The notes under the pieces are model-generated. The model saw only the letters and a program-made list of their open reading frames with translations. It was not told the origin of the DNA and made no database searches. From assembly GCA_013397435.1 (NCBI GenBank), contig VZRG01002576.1, forward strand, positions 1 to 64,000: a stretch of DNA of 64,000 nt. Direction: 5' to 3'. Shown piece after piece: positions 47,541 to 59,712 of the stretch. The stretch is from Erythrocercus mccallii. Taxonomy: Eukaryota > Chordata > Aves > Passeriformes > Dicruridae. How positions within the stretch are numbered: position 1 is the first letter of the stretch; each line of letters begins with the position of its first letter. The position numbers were made by a program, and so were the translations under genes.

Positions 47541-50500
47541 CATGTCTGTGACTCCAAATTGGAGATAAGTGTCTATTATATACCATTAACAACTGATTAA
47601 AGAGTTTCTGATTTTTCTCCACTACTTCTCTTCCTCCATAATTATTAACTGGGCTAAGAAACTGCTGGTTGAGCTCAAAGCATCAGCAATATAGGAAGAG
47701 ATGGAGAGGCACATCAGGCTAGATTTTGTTGAGAATGTGATATTACCTGTGAATTTATTGCAAGCTACTCTGCTTCCAAAAGTCTCTTAATTTAACATTG
47801 TATTTTCATGATGAATTTTCTGTGTACATCTCATTAGGATCCTATATGTTTGTTTTCTAGTCCTGCAGTAATTTGGTAATTCTCCTGTAAAAGACCATCC
47901 TTATTTTTGAGAAATTGTCCACAAATGAAAATTATTTAGTTCTATTTTCCTTGTGGAATGTCTATTTTCTAAATAAACTTGTTACTTAGTAATAGGTAAA
48001 CAAAATTTTTTTTTGGTCATTATTTTCCTCAGTTTCCACTTTGAGTTTTATTCAGCCTACTTTGAGATTATCAGCCAACTAAATTTTCTTTATTTCCTTC
48101 CTTTCCTTCCTCCTTTTTTATGGACTCTCAAACATAATTACACTTGGAATATGCTGAGTTTATCTGTTATATATCTTGAAGAACAGCTTCAGCCATCCTT
48201 AGTTCCAAAGAGGAGCGTCCACTCACAGGAGGACTTGGGGGAATATATGGTGTGAGCAGCTGTGAACCCTTTAGCCCCCCTGGTAACAAATATGGACTTA
48301 ATATGTTTGCCAGTTCCCTTAGTTATCATTACAGATTCTTTGGTTTTACAGAGATCTGAGAGTGCTGCAATCTCATGTATCACAGATACAGAAATACTGT
48401 TTTGTAATCACTGAGGTATGAATTTAATACTTCCTTCATATTTTGCCTTCCCCACTAGATGTAAGAGGCTGATAATTCTTGCAAAGTTTAAATCTATTTC
48501 AGAGACAATTTATTTCAGTAGACTTTATTTCTTTTTTTTTATTAGTCCATAGCAGTTTAATTTAAGATTTAGAATCTGAAAGTGCACTTTTTGTTAAAAG
48601 AGAAAACAGATATCTACTATACATCACAACATAGCCATTAATAAAATAAATATGTGTATTCACACATAGATGTCCTCCTCTAAATTTTATTTATTTTATA
48701 TTCACAAATAATACACATTCATAGAGCAGTTATACTGGTATGTAAGACTGTCACAAGAGCGTAAAATCTGTATCAATATGGTATATTGAAGTAGATCATT
48801 GACCTGAATCTAGCTGTGCCTGGTTAAAGTCAGATCACACACTTTCTTGGGCTTAAATTTATGTTATTGTTACCCTTGAAAATTATAGAAACAGTCACAC
48901 AATATTTCTTTGTAAGGAAAGATTTAAAAACCAGAGAGTATAACAATTAACCATAAAAGACAGTTGTGTCTCCTATAACATCTTGTCTTTGTATGGAAGA
49001 GGGGTGAGTCTGCATCAGTGCTTTGCATAGCTGGGAGAAAGCTGCTCCAGGGCTAAGGGACAGTTTCACACATGTAACTGCCCAAACCAAAATGCAGGAT
49101 TTCTATAGAAAAAAACGGATGACATTGCACACAGTCTTTAAGTGAATGATAATGATAGGCTTTGTCTGCTGCAACTTCTTTTTTCTCTTTCAGTGGGTTG
49201 GGTAAACATTATTAAATTGTACTTCCATAAACTAAAATTTCTCTCCTCACACACGTTAAAGTAATTTTCACCTGCAAGCATTTCCTTTGTTCCATGGTTT
49301 GAAAACTGTCTGTATTATTGTTATTATTTTTAAACAATAATTTTTGTACCCATTTCGAAGCTAGAGTTCAAATACTTAGGCAATATTTCTGAAGAGAAAG
49401 AGACACAAAATCACCTAAATCATGCTCACAAACATCTCATTTGAAACTTGTTACCTAAGCAAATTTCAATAACCAGCTGTGTGTTGGTACAAATGCATTC
49501 CCTAAATATATACTTAGAAAACTGGTCACCCTTCTCTAAATCAGAAATGTTTATTCAGATTGAAAGGATGTGTTTATTTGTTCTGTTTAAATAACATATA
49601 TGGAAATTATAGGCAATCAGAACACTTCTCGAATTCATGTATTGTGATACTTTTGTAACTTCAAGCTTGTGCCCAGATAACAGCTATCAGCTGAGATACC
49701 AGACTGTTCCAGCTGTCACTGGAGCTGTCACTCTAGGACACATTCAAACCTAATAAACTGGAATGTGCTGGTACATGAAAGGGAAAAACTCATAGCAATA
49801 GAGAGCATGCAGTGCATCCATAGACATCCCTGTTCCAGCACTGAGCTTTTTCTAGAGAGGTTTGAGGTGCAATATGAGGATAACATCTTTTGAAGGAGTT
49901 ATAAGAGTACTCAAGATTATATAATGTGTGAAATTATTAAATTGTTCATAGATTTCCATTTTCAAATAGATGTCTTTCTTTTGAAGTCCCTGTATAACTT
50001 CCTCATGCGTATATTTCTTTTCAAAGGGTCTGAAGTCTGCCAACTCACCTACTGCTGCCATCTGGATCTTCATCAGAGCAAGGACACTGACACAAACCTT
50101 CACATGTAATTATTCAATCTGCACGCCCTCGTTTTCCATATTCTGTATGAAAACCCATAATGGGACCTGATTTCTTTCAGCAGATTCTAGTTGTGTGTCT
50201 TCCAATAGCCAATTTCTTTTAATATACACCAGAGATCCCAAAATTGAGACAAATAAACCCCTTATTTCTTTATGAGGTTCTCAGTCTGGAGACCCCTTGT
50301 GTCTCTAAACTTCACACTTGCAATCTGTCTATCCAAATTCACAGCCAAGTTTCAAACCGCTTTCTACTTCAACACCTTAATTGAATAACTCCTGTATAAC
50401 ACTGGTTCAAAGTGAAGTTACACACTGCTTTTCTCTGCTTTGCAAACCTTTTCTGCAATTTAAAGTTTAAGAGGAGTTCAAAGGTGACATAGAAAACAAA

Positions 50501-53500
50501 TAGTATTCCCAGACTGCAGCTATCAACAGCTGATGAAAAAGAGTGAGGAAAAATTTTACATTTCACTACAAAAATGCATGTGTAGGAGAATATAACTGAA
50601 GGGTTGGGGATACAATCCCAACAGGCCAAAATAAAATTTTTGTTGTGTCTAAGGAAGGAGTTCAGTTTCCAATGGGAAAATATCTTTTTAAAAGTAGCTT
50701 GCAAAAATCTACAGAGCCTATAGAAAAAAGAAGTGCTTTTCACCGATTTCTTTACCTGTAAAGCAGGTGAGAAAGGGAAGAACCAGTGCCTTGTGTATAC
50801 TGGGTCTATGAGAAATTTGGCTTTAAATTTTCAAGTTATGTTAAAACAGAAAATTCTTTTTATCAACAATCTTCTTTCATCTAATTTATTTGTATAATAC
50901 CACCTATTTACTATAATTAGGAAAATCAGGAATAGAATATCTTGAGAGACTGATGTTCCTCACATCAATTGTTGCCTTTTTCTTCCATAAAGAGACACAA
51001 GAGTTTTAGTTTAGTGAGGATTTACTTTTTCTTTTTTTTTTTTTGATTCAATTTATGTAGCATGAATATGAATACAACTAAAATAAAAACTTCCTACATC
51101 ACCTGCTAGGCTGTTCAGTTCAGTTATTTTCTCCCATTTTGACTGATTGAGAAAATGAAAAACTGGAGTGTTTCTTTACAGAGATGATGAAAAATACGAT
51201 ACACACTTGTTTCTTCTTTACAGAAAGAGTTGTATATATCTCAGGTCTTGTAAATGCATTTGTATACAGCCCAAACTAGATTTATTAAAAGAAAAAACGA
51301 AACTACATGCAGTATTTGTTGAGTCTAACCATTACACAAACACCAAGTATATGGTATATTTCAGCATATTTCAGCAGGTATATTAAGAAATTACTGACCT
51401 TCCAGCCTTGTGCTTCAGGTACCATTTTGGTAGAAGAGTCCACCAGAAAAAGAGTTATGAAAGGCTTGCTCTGTTATCAAATAACTTATTCTAAAAATGC
51501 CATTAAGTTTAATTAGAAGCAGCATCTTTTCTACCAGATGGACTGGAAATTAGAGAGGGAAATCTGGACCATTTTGTCGGCCTCAGAATGAACGTTTCCT
51601 GAAGCACCATTATATGTAATTTCTGATAAAATGTTGCAATAGCAGGCTAAAGTCTGCTTGCATTTATGCTGCCACCTTTATCTCTAAAAAGTCAGAATCA
51701 AAGAGATTCATTCTTTAAATGTGATTAGATTTAAAAATGGTCTTACCTGTTTTTTCTTCTCAGTAACTTACTCTGCAAATTTGAAACTGTAAATGTCTTC
51801 AGATACTGTGAAGTAACAAAACCACTACATTACTCTGGATTCACAATGCAGATTTTTTTTTAATTTGCTCATCAACAAACTCTTATTTAAGAGGTATGAA
51901 GGAAATTTTAATCAGAAAATATTGACAAAATATTTAAAACTTTATAGTAATAACTGTGGTGCTTTTTATAGAAACCTTAAGATCATATATTACATTATTC
52001 TTATTTTTAATAATAAAATAATACTTTACATAGTTCTTTCCCTTCAATCATTTCAAAATAACACAAATGGTCTTTTCTTCATACAATCCAACAAATTACA
52101 GGTCAAATTATTATATCAGTGCTTGGCAAAAAAATATTATTTTAAAAATAAAAAATCTATACTCACATAATTCTTGTTAATGTACACTTAGTAGGATGTA
52201 ACATATTATGAAACTCAGACATGACTGATAGCTTACACATCTCTGAAGACAAAGCAGATGTTTAGCTGTGGTAAATTATTCCTGTAAGCCCTGATAACCT
52301 TCCACTGACTTTCATGGGTAAATGCATCAGCCCTTAAAAGAGTGAAAAGAGAAAAATTTATGGCTCCCACAACAATAACTGCAAGGTTAGGTGAGATGAT
52401 TTCTCCTGAACATACTTACAATGAACAATGGTCCTTTAATCCTTTCCCTCTCTTCAAAAAAGGAAAACAAGCAGATTTTTTTTTTTTTTTTTACTTTAAC
52501 AATTGGTTTTAAAGTATTGTTTAAGCCAGTGCTTAATTGTCAAATTGTTATCATGATCACAAAAAAAAGTTAAGTATTCTGGTTTTAGGTCACTTATTGT
52601 ATTTACAATACAGAATGATCCTTATGGATGGACACATACATACAGAACAAGTGTAAAAGATATAGATCTTTGAGTAAGAATGTTTGTTTGTAAGGATGTA
52701 GTTCCTTGATTTTCTCTTTTCATTATAATTTATTTTCTGTCAGAAATTTATGTATTCTTTTCACAGTGAAGCTTTATATAGATATGCTGTCTGATACTAC
52801 TTCCACCCTGGGGAATTATTTCCTTTGTTCTTTTTAATGTAGTGTTTAATAAGAGAAATAACACTTTGGTTGGTTTATTTGGGAGTTAAAATACATCTGT
52901 AAAAGTAAAACTCCCTTCTAGTTTTATAGCTATTTTTTTGCACCATGCATGTGGTGAACCCAAACTCTAATTCTGGGAGGTTTCCCCTTGTAATGAGATA
53001 TTTTCATTGTCTCTTAAGTCCCAACAAACCTAAAGTTTGATAATCTACTAAAAATTAAAAATCTGTTAGCCAATGGTCCATGTTATTTGCTTTAATTAAA
53101 ATTCCTGACAATATTTATTGAAGAAAGAGATTGTTAAGGCAAAGGAAAAAATCAGTGGTGGAACAGTGACCCAGCTTGATAAAGTACAGTATAAGACTCT
53201 CCTGATACAGTAGGAGGGTAAATACATATGTGGCAGTGACTTACCAGTGTTATGTTTCAGCTGGGAAATTAAAAAAAATGTTACTGAATTTCTTCTTTCT
53301 TAAGTGTTCTGTTTAGTGATAGAAGAACAGCAGCTTAATATGATTTTTCTGCACTCCTTACCCAGTATTCTTCAAATGTGGGGGTTCATTTCAATGTAAG
53401 TAAATGTATAATTTTGAAGAAAAGTCAGGTACTTTAGAAACTACAAATACAAAGGACAGTAGGCCATTAAGACACTAATCCTGAGGGGGTACAGGACCAT

Positions 53501-54030
53501 CCATATAAAGAACTTATCTGATTTCCAGGGCAGGACAAGAAATTCACAGCTGATGTTACTTGTACTGATTCTTCCAAAATAATTTCCATCAAAATTACCA
53601 AAGTTAAGTTTAAATAGATTACATTTGCAAACCTAACGTGTTTTCCTTGGCCTGAAAAAGGTCTCAGTGAGGTTATTAGCTGATAAAGATAGAACCTCTG
53701 GCAGGCAGAAATGGTAAGACATGGTGGACAGGGTGCAGACTGTCTTCATTCAGCACAGAAAGATATGGAAGAAAAATTGGTGTCAGCAGTAATGTAAGAC
53801 TCAATGTCAGAGAGAGAAAAGTACTATTTAGTAAGAGAGCTACATCACACTAAAACTAAAAGATTTAGTTTTTAAAAAACCTCCTGGCTTCGAGGCAGGA
53901 ATCTGATTCAGGCTTCACATCTTTTCTTCTCATTTTGACCAGCAAAACTACCCTGAATCATGATTTTTACTTTTTTTTAAGGAAATTTTCTTTCAGAAAC
54001 AAAGCTGGAAAAAAGCCAAACCAAAATTTT
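47541..54030. other. Single-copy AT-rich non-coding stretch
   Basis: No gene, RNA or transposon was recognised. Poly(T) runs lie near 48529-48540, 51030-51045 and 52475-52493. The longest frame, 50369-50743 on the minus strand, starts at GTG and shows no recognised domain. Confidence 0.45.
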
Positions 54031-54048
54031 TTGTTGTTGTTGTTGTTT
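54031..54048. repeat. (TTG)n trinucleotide repeat
   Basis: Six TTG units after a T run. Confidence 0.9.
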
Positions 54049-55143
54049 AATAGTTCACAACCACAGAACAAGCATAGAGCAAATACCCATAAAATAATGG
54101 AACTCACACAAAGGAATGCAAAGGATTTCCTGCCCTGGGCTCTTTACTACTATTGTAAAACACACTAACTCTGTCTTATTATAAGACATCTGTCTTATTT
54201 ATGAAAGAAGATCTTCAAAAGCAATAAAGGTTTTATCAAAAGTACCTTTGTATCAACGATTTACCCTGTGTTCTGCAAGCTTTTAATCAGATAGATATCA
54301 AACCTAATACATTTAAGTGTCATTATGGAAAATTTCTAAAGCAATTTTCATTATCTTCAGGTACTTACCTGATTTATTTACTTTTCACTTGCATAATGAA
54401 AAGTATTTCATACCATTCATTCAGGAATCATTTGCAAAACATGAGATTTACACAACACGCAGTTATGAATGAATTTTTTTAATCAAAGTATCAAATGATG
54501 TCACAGCAGAATCTGAGATTGGGGGAAGTAGTAGTTTTGCATTCTAAGATGGATGCAAAGGGAAAATGTCATATATAAGTAGGATATACTATTGTTTTTC
54601 TGTATCACTGTTTTGTATTTTGTCCCTTTTGCTGACAAGCTGCAAGATGCCCTGAGTGACGTGAGGTGCACAGATTTTTACTAGGATGTTCAAGACCTAG
54701 AGAGGACAGAGTGACAGGACCTAGGAAATAAAACATGCCAGGAAGGGTGTTTTGCAACAGAAAGGATACTTTAAAAATTGAAGATATACAGGGACTTTAA
54801 TAATAGGCTTACATATATTTGTGTCTGGGTTCAAACAAAGGAAATTCTGTCAACTACAGTGCTTTGAAAGTTGCCTTGCAGAAAATACATAATTGAAAGA
54901 GACTATACAGAAAATCCCTGAGCATCTCAAACTGAGTCACTACAGCAGTCCCAGGAAAAGAATCCTCAGAATTTACAAGTGTAAAGTCCTGAGTCTAAGG
55001 CCAGAGGACAGTACACATTTAGCCTAAAAGGTCCTAGAAGGGCACTTTTGGAGGCCTTCAAAACAGAAGTTCATCTTGTTTCAGGTTTATCTGATGTCTT
55101 GAGTGTTATGTATCAGGGCATTTCCCAAACACCAGTGTCAGGG
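54049..55143. other. Single-copy non-coding stretch
   Basis: No gene was recognised. Part of 54640-55143 could be the U3 of a diverged LTR, given the TATA/AATAAA pair that follows, but no terminus was found. Confidence 0.4.
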
Positions 55144-55228
55144 TATATAAAGTGTGTTCTCACTGTCTCTCTCTTCTGCTGAAGCCTGTAGGAATTGCAT
55201 ATCCAAGTCTTTCCCTCTGACAAATAAA
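55144..55228 (+). promoter_or_regulatory. TATA box and AATAAA pair, LTR-like
   Basis: TATATAAA at 55144-55151 is followed by a pyrimidine-rich CTGTCTCTCTCTTCTGCTG stretch and then AATAAA at 55223-55228. A promoter about 75 bases before a poly(A) signal is the arrangement of a retroviral R region. I could not find TG...CA termini or a target duplication, so this may be a diverged LTR, an unrelated promoter or chance. Confidence 0.3.
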
Positions 55229-55578
55229 ACCCAGCATCAGTCACTAGAGATCATTAGAAAACACGTAGCTACTGCAAGTCCATCTCACTAGAATTGTTTT
55301 CCCGAGAAGCAGTTTTACAGCAGCCAGGAAGGGAATGCAGGGCTAACAGGCTGTGATGATAGCTGCCAGCAAAGTGGATTTGTTTGTAAATACACGTTCC
55401 AGAGGGGCCTGTCTGCTGCTCGAGAATGGAAAATATACACGTTAACTACCCTTTATGCTTAATCTTATACATATTATGACTGATCTTCAGTTTAATGGTG
55501 TTTGTGAAATGGTAGACACGGCACAGAATAGCAATAACACAATGAAATGCCTCTGTAATGCTCATTTCTTGTCTACAG

Positions 55579-55813
55579 GAGGGGATCTGTGCAGTGATTC
55601 ATCTTTCCATGAGTTACATACAAAGATAACTTTTAATTCCCAAAGCAAAGCAAATACATCAGAGGAAAGCAGCTGCTTGCAAAACAACTCTGTCCTAACA
55701 GTTCTTTATAATGATGTGAAGTTTCGGCTCTTAACATCATTAAGTGAGCAATTTCCCATCATGACCCTTATGGGTTTTTATGTTGCTGTGACTGAGGAAA
55801 TTACTAACTTCAG
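55579..55813 (+). other. Exon-like open frame flanked by splice sites
   Basis: An acceptor-like tract (CTCATTTCTTGTCTACAG, AG at 55577-55578) and a donor CAG|GTAAAA (GT at 55814-55815) enclose 235 bases that are open throughout in one frame. That frame also runs back to an ATG at 55455. As an exon it would be entered one base into a codon and left two bases into a codon. The encoded 77 or so residues are rich in Ser, Asn and Leu and include a mildly hydrophobic segment near the end. No family is recognised. It lies about 400 bases downstream of a TATA/AATAAA pair in the same orientation. A non-coding exon or coincidence remain possible. Confidence 0.22.
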
Positions 55814-55993
55814 GTAAAAAGTGAGATAGTTATCCTTTATAGCTCTGAACAAATATGAATCCATAGAAGAATAATTTATATGATACAGCAGGAAGATATG
55901 TCATCTAGATAGACTATGTTTAGTGTGAAGTGAGGAAGGGAGCTTCCAAAATCAAATCTCTGGTAATTCTTAGTGTTTAAAACTGAAATTTCC
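55814..55993. other. Single-copy flank
   Basis: Short interval between the exon-like stretch and the AAAT repeat, with nothing recognised. Confidence 0.4.
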
Positions 55994-56002
55994 TAAAAAA
56001 AA

Positions 56003-56039
<37 letters not shown>

Positions 56040-56041
56040 AA
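55994..56041. repeat. (AAAT)n tetranucleotide microsatellite
   Basis: About ten AAAT units preceded by an A-rich lead-in. Confidence 0.95.
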
Positions 56042-58205
56042 TGAAAACCAGACAAACAAACAAAATAAATCCTTTACAAACACACAAAAAATTAGGAATT
56101 TTTTTCAACAAACTCCTATTCTCACAGTTTGACTTCTAATCCTTCAGAGCAGAAAGGTTGATGGGCAGGTGATTTTTACTAATATCCCAAATCAGTATTT
56201 TTAAGCAGATTTCCTTGCATATAGGTTAACTGGAGAGGTCCTAAAATTTTCTCAGGATTGCAGAATGACATCACCCTGGTTTATGACATCGTTGTGTAAA
56301 GTGAGTTTCTTTTGTTAAATCTGGAAATTATTCCTTAAGCAGAAAGATGAACTGTAGTACATTCAAATGGAATGCTCTACTTGTTGCATTCCACAAGGGT
56401 TTTGAAAAGCTTTTTAAGGAACAACTAGGAAATCATATAATCCATTCTCTAATCACTTCTTACATTTGACAGAGATGTGTGGGAGAAAGGTGAGGTGGTG
56501 GAAATCTACTCGGATGTTGCTTTTAGGTTAAATATAATCTGAATAGTAATTACTGGTGCTTAAGGTGGAATATTAATGGTCTTTAGACCATTAGGATAAT
56601 GTATAACATCATGTGTTCTACATCAATACCACCCAGGCTTGCAAGACCATTAGGACTTGCTGTATTAAGGAAAAATCCACTCACTCAAGGGCTCGTTGGT
56701 GACCAATTTATTCCCCTTGCCTTTGACTATGGTCTGTTGGAGACTGAAAGCATTTAAAGTGAAGCAACAGAGAAAAACTGTGTCTGTAAAAAACTATGTA
56801 CTCAAAAGCTAAATAACACGCAATGTCATTTGAAAGATTCTCCTAATCTAATTCCCTCTGTTTCCATACATCAAAAGTAGATTACAATTTTAAGTTTCAT
56901 GCTACAATTACTCACAGAGCTTATCTGTAAATGAAATTCAAGAACATGACATGAACATAATGTGCTGGCAGAAGATACTGAGACACAGCTAATCTGCCTC
57001 ATATCATACTTTATGTCACTGTCCCCATTCATAAGACGGACTGCAGTAGCTGGAAGGTATGTTGTGAGCACAGCCACGATTCCTTTGCAAGCCTTGACAA
57101 GATCTCCCCCATCTCAGTGTAAAGCTGTACACTAACCATTATCTTCTCTGTTAGAAGTAAAATAACCCAAACAAAAGCCTGTCTGGAAAATATTTCTCCT
57201 TGCAGCTTCTATCACAAAGGCATTGACATGTAAATGCACAAGAAAAAAAATACCTCAGGTCTTGCAGATCCTCAAGTCCTTTGTTACTCACAAAAACACA
57301 TTGTGAAAACATTAGTTCAAATGGCACCGGGTTCACTCCTCTTGTCTAAACACAAACGCTGCAAAAAGCATTAAAGTTTTCCAGATGCAATTTCACAGAA
57401 ATCTGAAGATCTGAGCACAGTCTGTGATAGCATATCTACATTTGCACACTAAATAGAACTTCATAAAGAATGACAGGGACCTGAGTTTGACTATGTTTAG
57501 GAATCTAAAGTACTTTCAGGTTTTTTGAGACTTTGTTTTGTTCACTCTCTTGTTTACCAGTGCCTCCTGGAATACTGAACTCCATATTCTTTAAATGATG
57601 AAATCAGAAACTTCTGGAACAAAATGGAGAAAAAGAGTGTTCAAATGAACACTTTCCAGCAAATCCTAGTTTAAGGGGATTCCAGCCACCACAAGTATTC
57701 TCCCGGCATCAGGGAAATGTTATGTTCATATAAAATCCACAGAACATTATTTAGAATATTAAAGAAATCTACCACTACCTGAAGCTCCATTTAGAAGACA
57801 ACAAGAAGCCAAACTTCATGTATACAATGTATTCTCAACAAGCCAGCTGACAAGCCTTATTTCTGTTTCTGGTATGTGTCAGGGGTGCAAGGGTTTAACA
57901 GCAGCAATAACAAATTATAGAGATTGACCAACTTTTTAAAATTCCATGATGTATATTTATGCAATAAACACCGATCAACCAAAATAAACCAAGGTATTTT
58001 TCTTAAATCTTACATTATGAGCTATTTATAGAATAAAGATATTTTGTTAAAAGCACCCCAAACTTTATATTTCTATTTTTGATAATGAATTCACCATCAG
58101 TATTATAGCTTAGAACCTCTTGATCTCCATTGCTGTCATATAATATTAAAGTCAGAAAATTGTGTTCTTGGTATCTTGAGAAGTTAAGAAATGCTAACTG
58201 GTGGT
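56042..58205. other. Single-copy non-coding stretch
   Basis: No gene, RNA or transposon was recognised. Confidence 0.5.
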
Positions 58206-58226
58206 TTTTGTTGTTGTTGTTGTTTT
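58206..58226. repeat. (TTG)n trinucleotide repeat
   Basis: Five or six TTG units inside a T/G-rich patch. Confidence 0.9.
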
Positions 58227-59677
58227 CCCAAAGAAAATTGTGGTACCGAAGAGATGTGAATTTAAGTCCTATAACAGTATTCATTAGACTAATCTTGCTC
58301 ATTTAGTAGTGGCTTGCTATTCTCAGGTATTGTAAAATGTTCAAGAATTTTGATTTGATTGGTTTAATTCATATTTCATTTGTATCAGGTTTCAGAAAAT
58401 GAAATTATTAAAAAATACACCACATAAATAAACAAATTTCCCAAGTTTCCTGTATCAAACTATACATTTTTTTTTTCATTTTCTTCCTGGTCTTCATTCT
58501 GGATTTGAGTGTTATGAGTATTTGTGGTACTACAAGTAGCTTATAGCAAAAAACTGTATGTAAGGTGAAAAATTGTCCTTCTTCCCTTCAAGTAAGATTG
58601 ACAACACTTGTTGTGGCAGAAAAATGGCTAATGATTTTTTTAAAAAACAGGGGAAAATTATAAGATAAGCATCCAGGAAATTGCCTTGCCTCTTCCAAAT
58701 ACAAGCATAAAAACTGACCCTCCACCAAAACTGAATTTTGCCCTGCCTTCTTCAAATAACAATGTCCACTTCATTCTTTTTGTTATTGGATTTTGCAACA
58801 GGACATTAAAAGGGAATTATTGTCGTCAGGATTGTCACATCCTCTGTCAAAGTGACAGATCAGAGTATTTAAATAGAAAGTGGAAGAAATGCATTATTTG
58901 TTTCACCATTAGGGTTACTGGTGATTTGGGACACGCAGGAGGCACAGATTGCATCAAAATGCACCGTTCACAGTCTTCCCAAGTGAGACTTGCTCTTTAG
59001 TGATTGGAAATATGCTGGTGATTATGGCAGGAGGCTTTCTGATTTCCATTGTTCCTTCTGAGAAAAAAGTCCCATTTTTTCACTAAGGACTACAGGCTCC
59101 AACTGCTGGATGTAATGGTCCCTTCTATACAGACAACAATATTTTAATTGCCAGGGCATTGAGGCACTTTGGTTTTGTACAGATGTGTACAATTCTTCTT
59201 GGCCAGTTCCTCAGTTATTCCTCTAAATTGCCTCTAATTTCCTGGAGTTAATTGTGTAGAGCACAATGTAAATTTGGTTGTTTTTTGTCATAGCTCAGCA
59301 TCCCTGGAAAACCTCCAGTGTCTGACAAGCAGATTTAATGAAGCACCTGACCTCTCACTAAGTCATCTTCAGGCTTGTTAGCGCTCATGTTAATGACAGA
59401 GGTGGAAGAGATACTTTGTGATGTGCTAGGGGGCACATGTACACAGCGTGCTGCAAGAGAAAAAAACATCCTGGAGATAATCTTATAAAGCATTCCTCAG
59501 CTTGGGACTTGCAGAACTATGGTTTCAAGGCAACCTTATTTATTGTACAGCTAGAAAAAGAGGTAAATTATAGTTTAATTGCTGTATTATTCTCCATTTT
59601 TACCTACAGGAGCCAAAGGCATTTACTCATAAAAGGATTTTTATTATATCCTCCAATTACTGTGTAGGACTCAATAT
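58227..59677. other. Single-copy non-coding stretch
   Basis: No gene is supported. The frame at 58686-59000 (104 codons) has several cysteines but no recognisable spacing motif. Confidence 0.45.
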
Positions 59678-59712
59678 GTTTTTGTTTTTTTTTTCTTTTT
59701 TTTTGTGGTTTT
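59678..59712. repeat. T-rich tract
   Basis: T homopolymers separated by G or C. Confidence 0.9.

Noticed and set aside
50369..50743. 124-codon minus-strand frame rich in Phe, Cys and Lys
   Set aside because: Starts at GTG, has AT-driven composition and no recognised motif.
54330..54370. Second acceptor-donor fusion (TTATCTTCAG|GTACTT)
   Set aside because: The pyrimidine tract is short and broken and the donor half is weak. It is much poorer than the site at 16978.
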